The translations under genes and the position numbers were made by a program. This document shows, piece after piece, positions 34,822 through 49,069 of a stretch of 64,000 nucleotides of DNA. The first letter of the stretch is position 1. Each line of letters opens with the position of its first letter. The notes below the pieces were generated by a model. That model ran no database searches. It was not told where the DNA came from and worked only from the letters and a program-made list of their open reading frames with translations. This stretch comes from Laetiporus sulphureus 93-53 (lineage: Eukaryota > Basidiomycota > Agaricomycetes > Polyporales > Laetiporaceae): contig NW_024468513.1 of the NCBI RefSeq assembly GCF_001632365.1, positions 1,179,876 to 1,243,875 of the forward strand, in the 5' to 3' direction.

Positions 34822-35809
34822 ATGTGGCAGGACAACCACAGCAACTCCTACGGCGCATCCACGTCTCAGAACAACTACTATGCGGGCGCACCACCAGCGC
34901 AAGGCGTGCCCCTTCAGTTCTATACACCCAGCCCCGTTAGCAGTACTTTCTACGACGGCTCGCGCTCCAGTCTCGAGGGGAATGTCGGCGCACAGGGCTC
35001 CATGCTACAGCAGGGGATCCCTCCAGGGTATGGCGGAAACATGCAACCAGTCGGACCTTGGTGGACTGCGTTTGGAACAGGCGGATTCGAGGGAGAGCCA
35101 CCATTGCTGGAAGGTACGCATCTGCCGCATTCTCGATGCTAAGACGCGTAACATGTGGGAGTACACAGAGCTTGGCATAAACTTCTTTCACATTCGCGCG
35201 AAGTCGCTCGCTGTGCTCAATCCGCTTGGCAGTGTGGATGAGCGAATCATGGATGATGCGGACCTGGCAGGTCCGCTACTATTCTTCCTCTGTTTTGGCA
35301 CATTCTTGCTCTTTGTGAGTGGACATTGTTTGATGACCTATATAAAGGGATGTGATGGAAGACTCGATCTAACTTAATCCTAGTCCGGAAAACCTCAGTT
35401 CGGCTACATCTATGGCGTCGGCTTGTTAGGCTCGGCGTCCATTTATACCCTGCTGAATCTGATGTCTGAGAAAGGCATCGATGCGTATCGAGTAGTCTCT
35501 GTGCTAGGATATTGTCTACTGCCGATGGTTGGGGTTGGCGCGTTGAGTGTCATGGTTACCCTCGAGTACGTCTGAATGTTCCCTTCAATCACCAGAAGAC
35601 TGACGACGATGATTAACAGCGGTTCTCTGGGCTACATCTTGTCAACTCTCTCTATCCTCTGGTGCACATATGCAGCATCAGGAATATTTGTTGCAGTGCT
35701 GCGCATGTCGGACCAGCGATTCTTGGTAGCATATCCCGTCGGACTCCTGTATGGCTGCTTCGCATTGCTCAGTGTATTCAATGTCGGCGGGACAGGTTCA
35801 TCGAAGTAA
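34822..35809 (+). CDS. YIP1: Golgi/ER membrane protein YIP1 (YIPF5 family)
   Basis: A Rab/Ypt-interacting membrane protein of COPII vesicles. The cytosolic N-terminus is Gln/Tyr/Gly/Pro-rich (MWQDNHSNSYGASTSQNNYY). The conserved block ELGINFFHIRAKSLAVLNPL and the DADLAGPLLF motif precede five hydrophobic spans, including FLCFGTFLLF, FGYIYGVGLLGSASIYTLL, VLGYCLLPMVGVGALSVMV and LVAYPVGLLYGCFALLSVF. This block order matches human YIPF5/yeast Yip1 closely. Introns fall at about 35115-35165, 35316-35383 and 35563-35620. The start ATG is the one directly preceding the Gln-rich region; an upstream in-frame ATG exists but adds Arg/Ser-rich sequence unlike the family. It converges on CSF1, stops 137 bp apart. 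Confidence 0.94.
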
Positions 35810-35946
35810 TTCACAAGCTTTCGCCGCATCATGTGCAAGAGTATGTATTACAAAAAACTACACTATCACTAGACTAGTGGTATTGACTAATTTACTGGGG
35901 AATATGAGGCTGCCAGATGCTTTATTCGTCAATAATCGTATATACA

Positions 35947-38900
35947 CTAGGAAGGGGAATCGGTGAGTTGATGGGAACTGAGCTGTTTGCTGTACAGATT
36001 CAATAGCGCCTTCATGATCTCCTCCGTCGGCATCGTCGCGTACTCATGCACGTATTGCGGGAGGGAGTCTTCGAGGCTGAACCCTGCCTTCTTCATGAAG
36101 AACGGATGCATGACATCTGGAGTAGCCTCTCCCAACTGTCTCATCGTGAGTCGCTCTATGTGTCGTGAGCGAGGCTCGTACACCAGTCCAAGAGTTTTGC
36201 TGGAAGCAGGGGCTGCCGCGGCCGCGGCGACATCAGATGCGCCGTTTGTCGACCCCGGAGAACTCAACCTGGATGACGTCGCGGGGCTCGTGGGCGTCCT
36301 TGATGGCAAAGCCGGAGGCTCCTCAAGGTCAAGCCCATGCGTGATAAGACTGGACATGGCATGTCGATGCAATCTAGGCCGTCCCACCTCGCGCAAGCTT
36401 GCAATCGTTTCCTCGGGTTCCTTGTCAGTGCGCAAGGAAACCGACTCATTTCCCCGCTTACGAGGGGTCGAGGTCTGAGGTACCAGCGCGTTACCAACAG
36501 CCCGCACAGTCTCGGAAGCTTGCACCTGCTCCATTTCCCTGGCGAACGCCTTGCGCAGAGATGTCAACCAAGCGTATAGCGCCATGTTCAGGGTGATGTA
36601 TATGTCCTCTGCGTCTTTCTTGCCTCCTTCCCTGGTCGTAAACCTACTGGTGAAGTCATAGCGAAGCGTTCGCCTTTGCTCCTGCATGAATTCGTCGCTC
36701 TGCATGCGAATGTCCATGGACGGCAGGCCGAAGATAGTTGCCTCCGGAGCGTCTTTCACCAAAATCTTCAGCCACTGTCGGCTCCCCTCCATGCGTTCCT
36801 TTGCCAGCAACGCATGATTCAACTGACTGATCCTCGACGTAGTGATGGAAGAGAAGGACAGATGAAGGTCGCGGCGAGCAGGCAAGGCATGAGACTCGAC
36901 AAGGCGGTCAAGGCGAGCATGAACGTCGCGCCCGATGAACCGCGCTAGCTCTGGGTCACGCATAGAACGAGGGAACACTACCAATTGTAAGAAGGCGAGC
37001 CTGAGACTCATCCGTTGCCCTATTGCGTAGGTCATCTCAGGCTCTTCCTTGAAGCGATTCCGGGTAGTTTTGATCATCGCATTTGCAACTGTGGATAGCG
37101 GATTGTCAGGCTTAGGAGCATTGATCAACCTGAAAGCCCTGGATTCTCGACTAGCTCCCTCCCTCTGGTTCTCGAGAGTCGCCTTGAACTTGTCAGCATA
37201 CGAAAACAACTTCGGTATTGTACCAACGTTCATGACAACTGTGACCTCTGATCCTGAGACGGTGAAGGCCAAGTCGACATGGCGATCCTCCGTTGGCACA
37301 TCGGAATGTGTCTTGGACCAATCGTCGAATATCTTTACTTCAATGGGTTCCGCCCTTTGACATATTTTAGAATCGGACGGTTGGATAAAGTGTAGGCACT
37401 TACCGGTACTGTATGAGTTTCTGATACTCGCTCTCAAGTTCTACGTAGAACACCCCGGTGGTCAGCGTCAAATCCAGCATCCGGCCTCCTGCAAGGACCC
37501 CCGTGCTATTCTCGCTTTCACGGATCGTTTGGAACCGGAAATCGGGCACTGCAGCCTGTCCAGAAACATTGCCGGTTGCCAAGATGTCGAGTTGGGCAAT
37601 AGACAAGGTCAGCTCAGATAAGGCATCGCTGAGACACGTGCGGACGAGCATGTCATGGATAGTGAGCTTCAGGGAACTAATGGACTGCCCCAGGTCAGCA
37701 TCCAGCTCAATGGAACGGAAATGGAGAAGCACTGCCACCGTCAGCTCTTGAGACGACGATGACGTGCGGGCAGTTTCTACGCTCTTCGAATTATTCTTAG
37801 CGAATGCCGCGTTCTGCCCATTAATGACCGGAATGCGGTCGAGCCAGACAGCCTTGAAGCATAGAACATCTTGAAGTCGAGAGAACCGGATTCCACCTGA
37901 GAATTGAGTATCGACAACAACAGAGATTGAACTCATGGTGCGCTTGGCGGCAGACTCCGTCTTTGCGAAAGTCACGTTGAAGGCGAGGTTGCGCGCATCT
38001 AGACGTACGCAATCCTCACTGAGAAATCCATGTTTAAGGCCGATCGTCAAGCCACCGACAGTCCCACTGAAGGTGACCCGACGAAAGTTTGGCGAAATGT
38101 TTATAACAAAGCCACCGCTGTCCCAATGCAAACCGGCCACGACATTCACGTCCGGCTGGCAAGTGAGTTCCAGTTTTGACTGGTCTATGCGCAAGCTGAG
38201 ACTGATCTTCAGGCCTGTGACGACATCGGAAGCTTCCTTCGCTATGTTGTCCGCTGGCAAAGAGTGTAGAGCATCCTGCACGCGCACAGGCGCTGGCTGA
38301 AACTCACCCCGGCTACTTTGCCGCAGACGGGTCTCCACATGAGCAACGAGCTCCGTTATGAATGGGAGTAATGTAGGCTTTAGCGTGTTGTGGCTGGAGT
38401 GGATAGTGGCCTTGAACATCAAGATGGAAGGCTCCACGGTCTGCTTCGTGGCGATCAGCCTCTTCAAAGGCGTTGTCGCATTATATTCTCCCCATACAGT
38501 CACAACGGGCAGGTCGAAGATTTCCACTCCAAGTTCGATCGGCAATTCAACGAGGGAGTCTTCTAGCGCAGATGAGGTCTTACGCTTCATTGAACTCTGA
38601 TGACGAGAATGCGTGCTATGCATGCGAATCCTTCCGCTGGCGAATGTCAAGGAAAGAAGGACATTGGCAGTGGGAAGAGAAGTACGCGCGTGCTCGGAAG
38701 ATGGTCTCGGACCGCGGATTCCAAGATCCATGTTGGCCGCAGATCGAGATATGTTACTCTTCAGACGATCCATCCGGTCCTTTCCTTCGCGATAGACGTC
38801 TATCAGAGAGAAAATGTAGTCCGGAATCATGGAGTCAAGATCCAGGATGAAGCCGCTGACATCCGCTGCGACGTAAACTCTACGTGAACCATTCGAGCGT

Positions 38901-41900
38901 TCGGAATGAATGTTAGCGGTCATTTCGGGATATAGCAGTCTGTTTCGTGTCTGATGATTATCCCCAGAGAAATCAGCATCAGCGGATTGCCTGAATCTGT
39001 GCAACCGTCAAAATAAGTCCTGAAAGATGTGAACGGGAGCACTCACCGAGGTACAAACTGGAAGCAGAATCCCTTCATGATGGCCTGGCCAGTGTCTCCA
39101 TGTTCTGTACCAAACGATAAAGACTTGATCGATAATAAAAACGCGCGAACGGTGGAGAAGTCGCCTGAGGTTCCCGATCGAGGCATTTGAAGGTCCGTGA
39201 TAGCAGCCAAGGGGAAGGCTACGCCGATATTCCGGATGGTTAAGAGTATTGTGGATCGATCAAGCCAGGAGAATTCCGTACGGTGCTGCTCCCCGATCTT
39301 GACATCGAGTGAACGCATAATACCTTTGGTTTTCTCCTTAAACTGAGCTAACTCGTTGGCACGATCTTCTTGATATGCAAGGACTTCCGCCTTTGATGAC
39401 CCTTAGTAGGCATTCAAATGAGCAGACGGCACGATACATACCTGCAACTCATCGATAAAATCGCTCAGTTCACCGATGGATGTGGGTTGCATGACAGCAT
39501 GGGCTTTGATAATGGCAACTTCAAGGCGTTCATTCGAGGATTGACTACTACCACGCTTCATATCGGCCTCGAAGTCGATTGTGACGAATGCTGATCGATG
39601 TCCCTTGTCCGAAGATACGCGATAACTCGAAAGAGAAGCTAACGACAGTGCCAGATCCGACAGTTTCACTTGCCAAGCCAGGCTCGCCACGTCGTCTATG
39701 CCACCTCCAATATTATCACATTCCAATAACACAACTGACGAGTGTCCCTGGACACCAACCCGAAAACCTTTCATCCTGAAGGATGCGTGAAGTTTCATAT
39801 GCCTCCGTTCCTCGATAAGTTGAGAGGTATCAGCGGGGTTCCCTTGATGTGTCTCTCCCACCAGATGCATGAAGTCGTTATAATCCTGACCAGATTTCTG
39901 CCCGAGAGAAATGAGAGTATCCAAATCCGACGGCTCGACCATGATTTGGACAAAATCGACTAATGATACGAGCCGAATGGCTTCATCGCCGTAGTTGCCC
40001 GTCACAGAGACCCTCGGTAATTGAAGTTCGACACGTGCCTTATACAGCGCACGTCCTTTAGCATGGTTATCCTGAGTGGTGACAGCAACAGTATGCGGTC
40101 CCATCTGAATACCGAACGTACGGTTCTTCTTTCGGTGTGCATCAAGGGACGATGTGACGTAGAGTAGTGTTCTTTGGATGTCCCAAGATAACCATACGCC
40201 CAGCATGACCTGGAGAGTCACGCGTACAGTAGTAGTCGATAGATGCAAATGGATATCTGGAAGAGACTGTTGGTTGACATTTGCGACATGAGGAGACGCG
40301 TCTTGTCTCTCCTCATGAAGCTCCGAGAGCAGGTCCTGGAATGCGCTGTACATACCGGGCAGATAGTCGGCCCTCCACTCTTGAAGAAAACAATACAGAC
40401 GCAGTGCGCTTCGTGGGACGTCGAGATGCACAGTTTCTGAACCGCAGACAGCTCGTATCTTCGGGTCGGTGCTGTGTTCCTGAGAGAATAAAACATTCAT
40501 CTTGCCTTTTTCGATCATGAAGAAAGCAAGAGTACTCTGCTGGACAGGTTGACTCAAATCTGTTGAGCACAACCGAAGGATACTCTCGTCAACAGTGAGG
40601 AAGTGACTCATCGAACACTGTGACTCTAGAAGCTTGACAGGAAGTTTGGCGAGTATCATGGAAGCCCATTGTAAGTTGGAGATGCTGAATATTACAACCA
40701 ACTTGTCTGCCGCGGCCTTGAAGGTCAAGGACTCTATGGAGAGAGCTACATCGGCGTTCACGTTTGAACCGTTTGTCCCTATACGCGGAGCCTTGGAGGC
40801 AACCTGTCCGTTCGCACGCGGCATGCAAAGAGCGGGGCTGTATGACTTGGCTATCCGAATGGTCAGTTGGAGGAATTGTACTAATTGAGGCATTATAGTG
40901 AAGGAGATGTGCCCTAGGTCCACAGACAGCGTAAGCTGGAGGCAGTCGAAGCGTGTTCGTTCTCGGGGAAGCAGATTCGCATACGTCTTTCCGGTATTGG
41001 GAGATGTTGGATGGAAAACTGTGACATGCCATCGAACTGCAACAACGATGGGGCCCATGTTGAAGGTGGTCCGAAGATCTTGATTCGTATGGTGGATCGT
41101 CAAAAGGATTCGTTCCCAGTGCAGGACCACCGCTTTGATTCGGCGACTGTCTTGGGCAATGTGAATCTCCGGAGATGTACCGGAGCCGTGGAAGAGTTCT
41201 TGCATGAACCGTTCTTCCTTGAGCTCAAGTACGTCCTCGTCGAGGCTATGGCTGAGATCCTGGCTTTCCAATGATAAGATGATCTCGAAGAGCGTAATTT
41301 TGGAATGCGGGTTCGTTTCAATGTTGTCAACAACTCCACGCTCCGATGCCTCCAGATATCGAAGACAGTTACGGATGTAAACGAGGAACTTAAAACAGCT
41401 GCTATTCCGCAATTGATCAGGTCGGCCCTTCTGGACGAGATACGAAGGCTGAAAAGTTGATAAAGGGTCCACAACCACCCTCTGTCGAGCGAATCGTAAG
41501 ACCTGAAGGATTGTTTGCTGATCCAACACGGAGAAATGAGCATAATGACACTTCCAAGCGTTATCCAGCTCCATGACAGTTTGAAGAACGATGGAGCTGG
41601 TAGCCAATACGGCTTCTGGGGTTGCATGGTCTACATTGATGATAAAGTCGCCTAGGAAGATCGAGACCGTTTCCCCGACTGTCCCGCGGCTAGCATTAAG
41701 CATGATATCCCACGAGGGATTCTGAATCCTCGACGATCTCCGAGTAGAGAATGGTTGTTGTTCAGTCCACATCTTAACGGAGAGTTCCTGCAGTGATACG
41801 TCAAATGTCGAAGCGGAATATTCCTGCCCGCCGGGCTGGAAGCATTTCAAGAGGAAGTGTAGATCGCTCAAGGACAATGCAGCAATAGTGCTGATGTTCA

Positions 41901-44900
41901 TTTGTTGTTCATCCTCTAACTTGCCTCTTCGCTTTGCACTGAACCCGACGGCTTGAACAGAGCTAATATGGATGGAAGTTAAGTGTAAATCGAGCACAGT
42001 TATCTCAGTCGCTTTCTCAGGCGACTCAGCTGCAGCAGACCGTATGTATTTTGCCAGAATTACGTCGAACCTAAGTTCCGGGGTCAATCGCTGTCAATCA
42101 TGTAAGAGAACATCAATATTGATTAACTATGATGCGCACCTTCTGTCGAATGTCAGCGAGGAATTGTTCTACCGCCAGCACAAGCAGAGGATTGAACCAG
42201 AGCACGATCTCTCTCTTGCTATGGACCCGAATGACAGTAGACGCTGCCGCAGATTCGTTATGTGCATGAAGTTGGGCGCTACGAATGGGCCTTGATACGT
42301 TGTGCATGTCATTATGTAAATTGGGCCGCGATTTGCATTGATCACGCGGAAGAACATTCTGACCAAAGATCATTGACAAATCCGTGATATAGAAAGGTTC
42401 GCATGACTTACTCTTATGACGACAAATGGAGAAGTGTCCCATATGTACGGCCGTGATAAGTGAGACGCTTCGTAATGCGTGGTCAGATCCTTGTATCGCG
42501 ACACGGCAGACCTCACGCGGTCCTGCGATGCAGCTATTCTCATAGTCAGCTCAGCGCTTCACGACGTGTTCTGTCAACTCACAGCCGGACGTTTCTGACT
42601 CCTCGCTATCCCATCCTCTGTGATCGGACGAGTCTCCTTCATCCGATTCGTCACTGCTCGTCATATCTTCCTCATCACTCGGCGCTTTGGCCCAAGACGT
42701 GCCTGACGGGCGTGCGTTTCTGCAAATCAAGAATCAGGATCCGCCATTCTGACCAGACAAAAACGGCCTTACACCACACGAGCGTCACGGTCCGCTTCTG
42801 TCGACCATTCGTCGCCTTCTGATTCTGACTGTAGCCCGATGGGAACGGCTGGTCGAAGACTAGATCGTATCGGCGAGGTCAAATTGAAAGCCGTTGCAGC
42901 AGTTCTTTGCCTCCTGAAACGCTTCGGAATACGTAGCTGTGGCAAATAGAGATCGCTGTCGAGCAGGCCACGTCCTATGGAAGAACGCTCAACAGATCAG
43001 ACAACAACACCGCATATAGCTTCTTACCTGGGAGTAATTCGTCGTACTGTGCGGGAGTTTGTCGTGCAGAATAGAAGCAGCTCGCTCGACTAGTCAGCTT
43101 GTCTTGTGCAGCAACGTATTCAGTCTGCGCGCGCGCGCGATCTTGCCAGCCAGTCGGAGCGGAATAGATATCCACATTTGCATCGATGTCAAGACGAGAC
43201 GCTTCATACCATTTGCGGGACATCCGCGACGTGACTAAGATCTTACATGTCGCAATAGGTAGCCGCACACTTATCACCTTGCGATATGACTTCCCAGCCA
43301 GGTCATTGCTGTCGAGTCTCAAACCATCCGGGATGAACAATTCGATGGCAGCACCTGGAGCGAGCCACACGACGTTAATGGAATCCAGTCTGAGCTTTAA
43401 AAAGGTGACTAAGTGACTAGTTAGCCTGGGACGCAAAGTTAATGAAGAGAAACAAACCATCAGGATCCACAGGCACTTCGAATTCCTTCGCTGGGGCATT
43501 GAGAGGATCCGAAAAATTCAGGCCAAAGGAAGAACCGACTGCAGATAGCAAAGCAGTTTGATACGTTGAGAGGACCCCTTTGATATTGCCCATGTGGACC
43601 TCCCACATGCAGACGTATGTCGATGTATGCGGTTTGGGACCAAACAATCTATTTGCGGTGATGTCGAGGCCTGACAATGCTCTGAGTATGAGGAATGACC
43701 AGATGAGAATCACTCACCGTCAAGGATGATGATATCATCCGAGGGTGAGGCATTCAGACAACGATAGAAGGATGCGTACGAGCAGCACTCCTCGAAACGA
43801 CCAAACAGATTGTTGGCGTTCAGAGACATATCTTACGCCGGATGAATGAGCTTGGGTACAATACGAGGTAATTGGTTTGTTCGCACCCATGTAGTAATCA
43901 TTCGTGCGAAGCTGCAGCTGGACTTCCGGTACTTTTACCAGCAAACATGTCCCCAAGTGCCCAGAATCTGCGATTCTATCTTGACCTGCACTATGCACCT
44001 CATAGCCCGGGAGCCCGGCAGGCAGAGCGATTAGACCTCGATCCACCATGACACCAAGTTCAACTTCCATGGAGTTCGACTGATAGAGATTATTGACCGT
44101 TCCATTATTATTCTAGGACCAAGCTGACGTACCTTTCCTGGCCTGTACTGTAGATCAATCGGATCGCCAACCGGCTGACCTTTCCTGCGCTTCTCCAGAT
44201 ACTCGGACAGGGTAGAGAAGTGTGTGAAGATCCCGAAGTAATTGTCACGTAAGATCATGAAATGCCGTATGGTCCAACCGAATGCCTTGTAGACGACATC
44301 ACGGGCCTCAAATCGCGCGACGATTAGCCTCGTCCAGCCGAGCAACAGATTAAAACATGTCAAGAAACATACCCGAATATCCAGTTTCAACTGATCTATA
44401 TTCTCGTCAGAGACCTCCGCATGATATCGATATGAGCCGTTGATGGTGAGGACGCCTACACGCCCTACATCGCTCCGATCAGGAGTAGGATAGATTGAGT
44501 TCGTATTCCACCGCGGTAGCGTGAGAGCGACAGCCACGTCGGGTACTTCAATCCAAAATGACACAGTCGTGGCCTCGGGTCTATACTGTGATAATGGGAT
44601 GCGGATGGCGTTGACGAGGTGCGTCCCTCGCAAGGTGACTAGTGCTGCGGGTATGGCTGTTAGGATAATGCCGCAACTGCGGATGCAAGAAAAGAAATAC
44701 CATTATCTTCCTTAATGAGCGGTTTGTCGATGATATTATGATCATTAACGTATGTATTGATTTCGTAGTGATGCAGGTCCAGTTCTACAGCGTAAATCAT
44801 TGGAGTGAAACGATAGTATGGAGTTGGCGGCCCCGTGCTCCAATCTTTCCCTAAATCGGTGAACATGTTGATGTGATCTCTGAGCAGGAACAGTTGCGTC

Positions 44901-47110
44901 TGGCGGAGAGAGATTGCAAATGTCCACTCTCGTTCGCCATTCCATTTGAGAGGTGAAGGCATTTGACATCGTACCTAGCGATCGGCGCCCCGTTAATATT
45001 AGTTAATGTGCAATAACAGAAGCGTAACCTACACGGCAGGATTCAGCCGTCAGCAAACGCATGTCATTGAGGCTCGACGTTACTGCTACGGTGTCCAGGT
45101 GTACCTCTAGGATAGGCTGATATCCATGGAGACCGGCCACCATGGGCATGATGTAAGTGATTGTGGAGCTATCCCCTGCTTTGAGATGAATTGAGGCAGC
45201 TTCTCGCTTCCGCGGTCGATTAGGCACGTCCACTTTGCCACCCCATTGCCAGTCCTGCCCACTCATATGAGGAGTCCAACTCAAGATCTGGGTAAATGAC
45301 GCAACTGACCTTGGAGGCCTCCCGGAAGGGGATATGTAATGTGGTACCATCTTGCAATTCCACGAATATCTTCAACCCAGTCCACATGCGAGCATCGCCC
45401 GGTTTAAGATGTGCCGTTGGCTCGACATCGTGAAATGGAGGCGGAAAGAAACAGTGCTGTAAAATGACCCTGTGACGTGCATCAATAAATGTCTATGAGC
45501 CCATGAAAGTGCTGCCCACCTTTGACGATCCGCCCAAGGCCCATAGCGCAGAAATCCACCTCGCACCATGATATCAATACCCCACTCTGGAGGGAGATCT
45601 CCATTGCCGATGTCAAACGGATCAGCGCCACCGAAATCTGCTTGTGGATGAGGCGGCTCGAACGGCACGATGCCCACGACGTCAACGTAATAGAGTACCT
45701 CTACCTCTGGTGCCTCAAGTATCTTGCGCTCAATAGCATATTCGAAGGTGGAGAAATCAATGCCAAGAGGCGTCTCGTCTTCCAGATCTTTATGGTTCTT
45801 GCGCCAGCCCCAAGTGGGCGGATGCGGAACAGGGACGTTCGTGTACCCAAAGAAGGCTCGCAGGCGAGAGCGAGAAGTCAACGCCACTGACCAGAGCTTG
45901 AGGCGGTCCCACAACTTCTCGAATGCCAGATAGGAGAGGTATGAATATTGCCTCAGGTAAGGATTATGAGATTTCTTGATTTGATCATGCACTTTCTCTC
46001 CCACATCGTTCATGTGCTCTTGATAGTCCATGTTCTCGACGTAACAAGCAGAAGCATTGCGTAATTTGACATTTAGCAGCTGCTTATATAAATCGAACTT
46101 AGACCTTGGCTGAGAGAGATCGTCAACGTCGCAGCACGGCTGGGTAGCCAGCTATAAACTGACCTGAACAATCCCGTACGTACAATCAGCCTTTCCGAAT
46201 TCTATGACAAGAAGACTGGGTATTGATGCATTGCCACAGATGATGGCACCTTTCGTAGCTTCAATGCCGATAGGAAGGAGGTTTTTTGGATCAAAGTTGG
46301 GCAGTTGTGTCTTGATCCAATTTATGGCATACTTCACGAATCCCGGGGACTTCCGATACATTGGCGACACGACAGACAAAGATGGACGAAGACTAGTGGC
46401 TATTTAGAGCATTAGGAGGCTCTCATATTCGGTTGACGACCGCGACTCACAATTGTGACGAACGGACGTCCTGCTGAGTAACTTTCTGAGGGCTTCCCGC
46501 GCGTCTATAGCATTTCCAGCGGCAGTCGGGGTAGGGGCTGGCGTAGATGGCATACTTCCCTCTTTACGAGCGACGATGTTGTCATATGCAGCGGTTCTGT
46601 TGTAGATATACCATTCAAGGCCTTGCAGCGACACATGTATGCGGCATGATAGCGGGACATGCTCTTTGTCTGCGGCAGACAAGTGCTCGGCATAAATAAA
46701 GGATTGTAACAAGTGACAGAGCCTCACGGTTCGCATCCTCCCCAACAACCCGTGCATGGCTGAGGTCCTCCTCCTCCACAGGTTGGCGGATCCAGTATCG
46801 CCAGCTAATTTGTCCTTTGACGACTCTGATAGTCTGATTGCTAGAATGATAACGGAGGTCCTTGAAGGCTATCCTGCCCATGAGGACGGAGAAGTGTATG
46901 GAGCCTTGACAATTGTTCAGGGAAATCAGTACAAGCAGATCTCAGGTACATACCGATGCTAATCCATACACTGGACTCGTCCTGATTCCATAAGGCGAGA
47001 CGGACGATGAGGCTCAGGATGAGTGCGACAAGGCGGTTCCAGAAGAACAGGTATAGTATGAGCGCAACGACAACACATATTGCCACTACCAGGAGGACTA
47101 CGTTGAGCAT
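35947..47110 (-). CDS. CSF1: Bridge-like lipid-transfer protein Csf1 (BLTP1 family)
   Basis: Giant rod protein that moves phospholipid between membranes; yeast Csf1 is linked to cold growth, fermentation and GPI-anchor synthesis. One N-terminal span (LNVVLLVVAICVVVALILYL) anchors it. Next come VRLALWNQDESSVWISIG, GRIAFKDLRYHSSNQTIRVV with ISWRYWIR, and GLEWYIYNRTAAYDN, which match the yeast N-terminus. Later blocks are GIVPFEPPHPQADFGG, VRGGFLRYGPWADRQR, LFLLRDHINMFTDLG and YVNDHNIIDKPL. Large exons are 39403-42087, about 37400-39004 and 35947-37437. I estimate about 16 exons and 3,300-3,500 residues. All exon frames run without internal stops, so the gene looks intact. The C-terminal part (SSLITHGLDLEEPPALPS) is disordered, then ends helical. 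Divergent from the small CX9C gene. Confidence 0.93.
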
Positions 47111-47536
47111 GTTGCAGTTCAATGAAAATAGAGCTTATAAACGGAGATTCTCAGGCAGATTTCGCAAGTCTTGACATGAATAATGCGTTAGGGACGCCGT
47201 AGTGGTCAAGGTGCGCGAACCAGATGAGTGAAACGTAGGCACCCAGGGCGATGACAACAGAGTCACTGAAAACCGAAAACGCTGCAAGTAGCCACGGCCG
47301 TGGTATGTTGAGCGCGCCCTGGCGCGATAGAAAGCGAGGCGAGGCGAGGAGCTGGCAGCTACAATGGAGGCTACTTGAAGCAGAACTTAGAAGCGAGCAG
47401 GCGAGTAGCGCGCACGAAATCACATGACCGACGCTAGACGTGTTGAGCGCTCGTTCAAGTTCGTGGTGTGAACGCACGTCGCAGACATCCTCGACTCCTA
47501 AGCACAGGCTACTTTGTTCTCTTCTGGTGATCCGAA
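47111..47536. promoter_or_regulatory. Divergent intergenic region CSF1/CX9C gene
   Basis: This 426-bp stretch lies between two diverging start codons and must serve as promoter for both. A minus-strand ORF crosses it (47151-47690) but also covers the CX9C gene on the opposite strand, so I do not call it. Confidence 0.45.
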
Positions 47537-47786
47537 ATGAAACCAAAATCATCTCCCGCCATGACTCCTCTCCAGAGACTGGCAATGCACTCAACGAGCA
47601 CCTGCGCATCCCAAGCCTCCGCGTATGGCAAATGCATACTTGCGACATACACGGACGTGAAGAAGGATGCGTGTAAGGAGGAGTTTTCAAAGTTTGGCGC
47701 GTGTCTCCGAGAAGCGGTATGTATCAGACTGCGTGTTGCGTGAATGAATACCTGAAGAACAGCGGTAGATGAAACGCAAATGGTGA
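47537..47786 (+). CDS. Twin-CX9C mitochondrial protein (NDUFAF8-like)
   Basis: A 69-residue product made from two exons: 47537-47716, a 52-nt intron (47717-47768) and the codons for MKRKW plus stop. It has CASQASAYGKC (CX9C) and CKEEFSKFGAC (CX9C), joined by a 12-residue spacer that itself begins ILATYTDVKKDA. This is the coiled-coil-helix-coiled-coil-helix fold imported into the mitochondrial intermembrane space by Mia40. The AYGKC...YxDVxKDxCKxEF pattern resembles NDUFAF8/C17orf89 (complex I assembly), but short CHCH proteins are hard to separate. The frame is short, so its intron-supported end is the strongest evidence. Confidence 0.8.
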
Positions 47787-47929
47787 TATAGAGAATGTAG
47801 CTAGGTCCGTCTCAGAAAGCACTCAGGATTGCAGGATGCAGGACATTGAGCACATTGACCGAAGATTCCAATCCAACCCAATCATTATCCATAGGTACAA
47901 AAGTTAAATAACATGACAGGTCACAAACA

Positions 47930-48817
47930 TCATGGACCATCCTCAATACTCAGTGCTCCGGGAACAGCCTGTCTCGTATCGGCAACCTGCTCATCTTCTC
48001 CGCCCTCGTCTCTCTGTGTCTGTCCTGCGGCCTCTCCCTCGCGACCGTGCTCAATCACACCCTGGCCCATTCTGACAAGTTCTTGCAACCTGCTCGACAG
48101 TCGCCACGGAGTAGTATTCGGTAGCGGTAGGACCTCTTCGAGTGATCTTTCACGAGGTGCTGGAGGCGGTGGAGGGTTGCGGAGACGGTCTATGACCAAG
48201 GGGAAACGGAGGTCGATGATGTACGGCGAGTCGGTCTTGAGCGTCTCTTCCGAGGACCGGTGTGTGGCTGTGATGGGCGTCGGTAGGAGGGGGTCTGGGG
48301 TATTAGATGGCATATCGGCTGCAAGTGACGTCTCATATGCAATGACTGTAAGGAGCATCTGCAGGAATATGATGAGGAAGTCCAAGGAGAGCAAATGGAG
48401 TTTCGATGGCAAATGGGCTGATCCAGCAAGTGTGGCGAAGGATCGTCAATAACAATTGACGTTTATGAACGCATGCTACGTACACATTCCAACAAAGTCA
48501 AGGATGATAGACCTCCCTTGCGCCGCGCCCTCTTTTGCATGGTCCCATAAGGCTCCGAGATTGAACAGCACTGAAAGGAGAAACCAGACGCGGAGCGATC
48601 GGCTGGGGTCCAGAGAGCGCGGTCTCGAGAACTGCCACTGAGTGGTAACACGGGCAACATAGAGCCATATCGAAGGCGAGAGTAAAAAGGACAGTGTGTG
48701 CAGCTGGTAGAGCAAGGAGGCCAGCTGGTGCCGGACGGTGAGAACAGGCTGCAACTATGTCGGAGATGCACGTACGGAGTGTATGACGTGCTTTCGCTGG
48801 CCATCATAGCTATGCAT
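47930..48817 (-). CDS. DUF1746 membrane protein, possibly Dsc4-like
   Basis: The product starts MHSYDGQRKHVIHS and, after a 50-nt intron, continues LASLLYQLHTLSFLLSPSIW. This is the start of the fungal DUF1746 domain (a conserved short sequence before a hydrophobic stretch). Further hydrophobic segments are SLRVWFLLSVLFNLGALW, and LHLLSLDFLIIFLQMLLTVI. A Pro-rich region (RNPPPPPAPRERSLEE) leads to a hydrophilic Glu/Gln-rich tail ending SIEDGP. To my recollection DUF1746 proteins include subunit 4 of the fission-yeast Dsc E3 ligase at the Golgi, which cleaves sterol-regulated factors; that link is inference. Divergent from the next gene, 252 bp between starts. Confidence 0.75.
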
Positions 48818-49069
48818 GACATTTATGTCCAATGCAATTCTTTTCCTCCAGTCAAAGCAGAGGGGCCGTCGCGCACGCTGATGTCGCTGAGGTCGCTATC
48901 CCACACCTCAGCATCAAGTCGTGATCGAAACGAGTATACCTGGGCGTCTCCCGTCGTCGCGTGGCGCGGTCCCCGGGGTCCCAGAACGCGCCTTTGTGAG
49001 CATCACGTGCGCACCACCTCCTTTCAGCGCCTATTATCCCAACGTGTTTGCACAGACCCTCCCCGCATT

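Noticed and set aside
47151..47690. 179-codon minus-strand ORF between CSF1 and the CX9C gene
   Set aside because: Lies antisense to the CX9C gene and across the shared promoter; no recognisable domain apart from one hydrophobic stretch.
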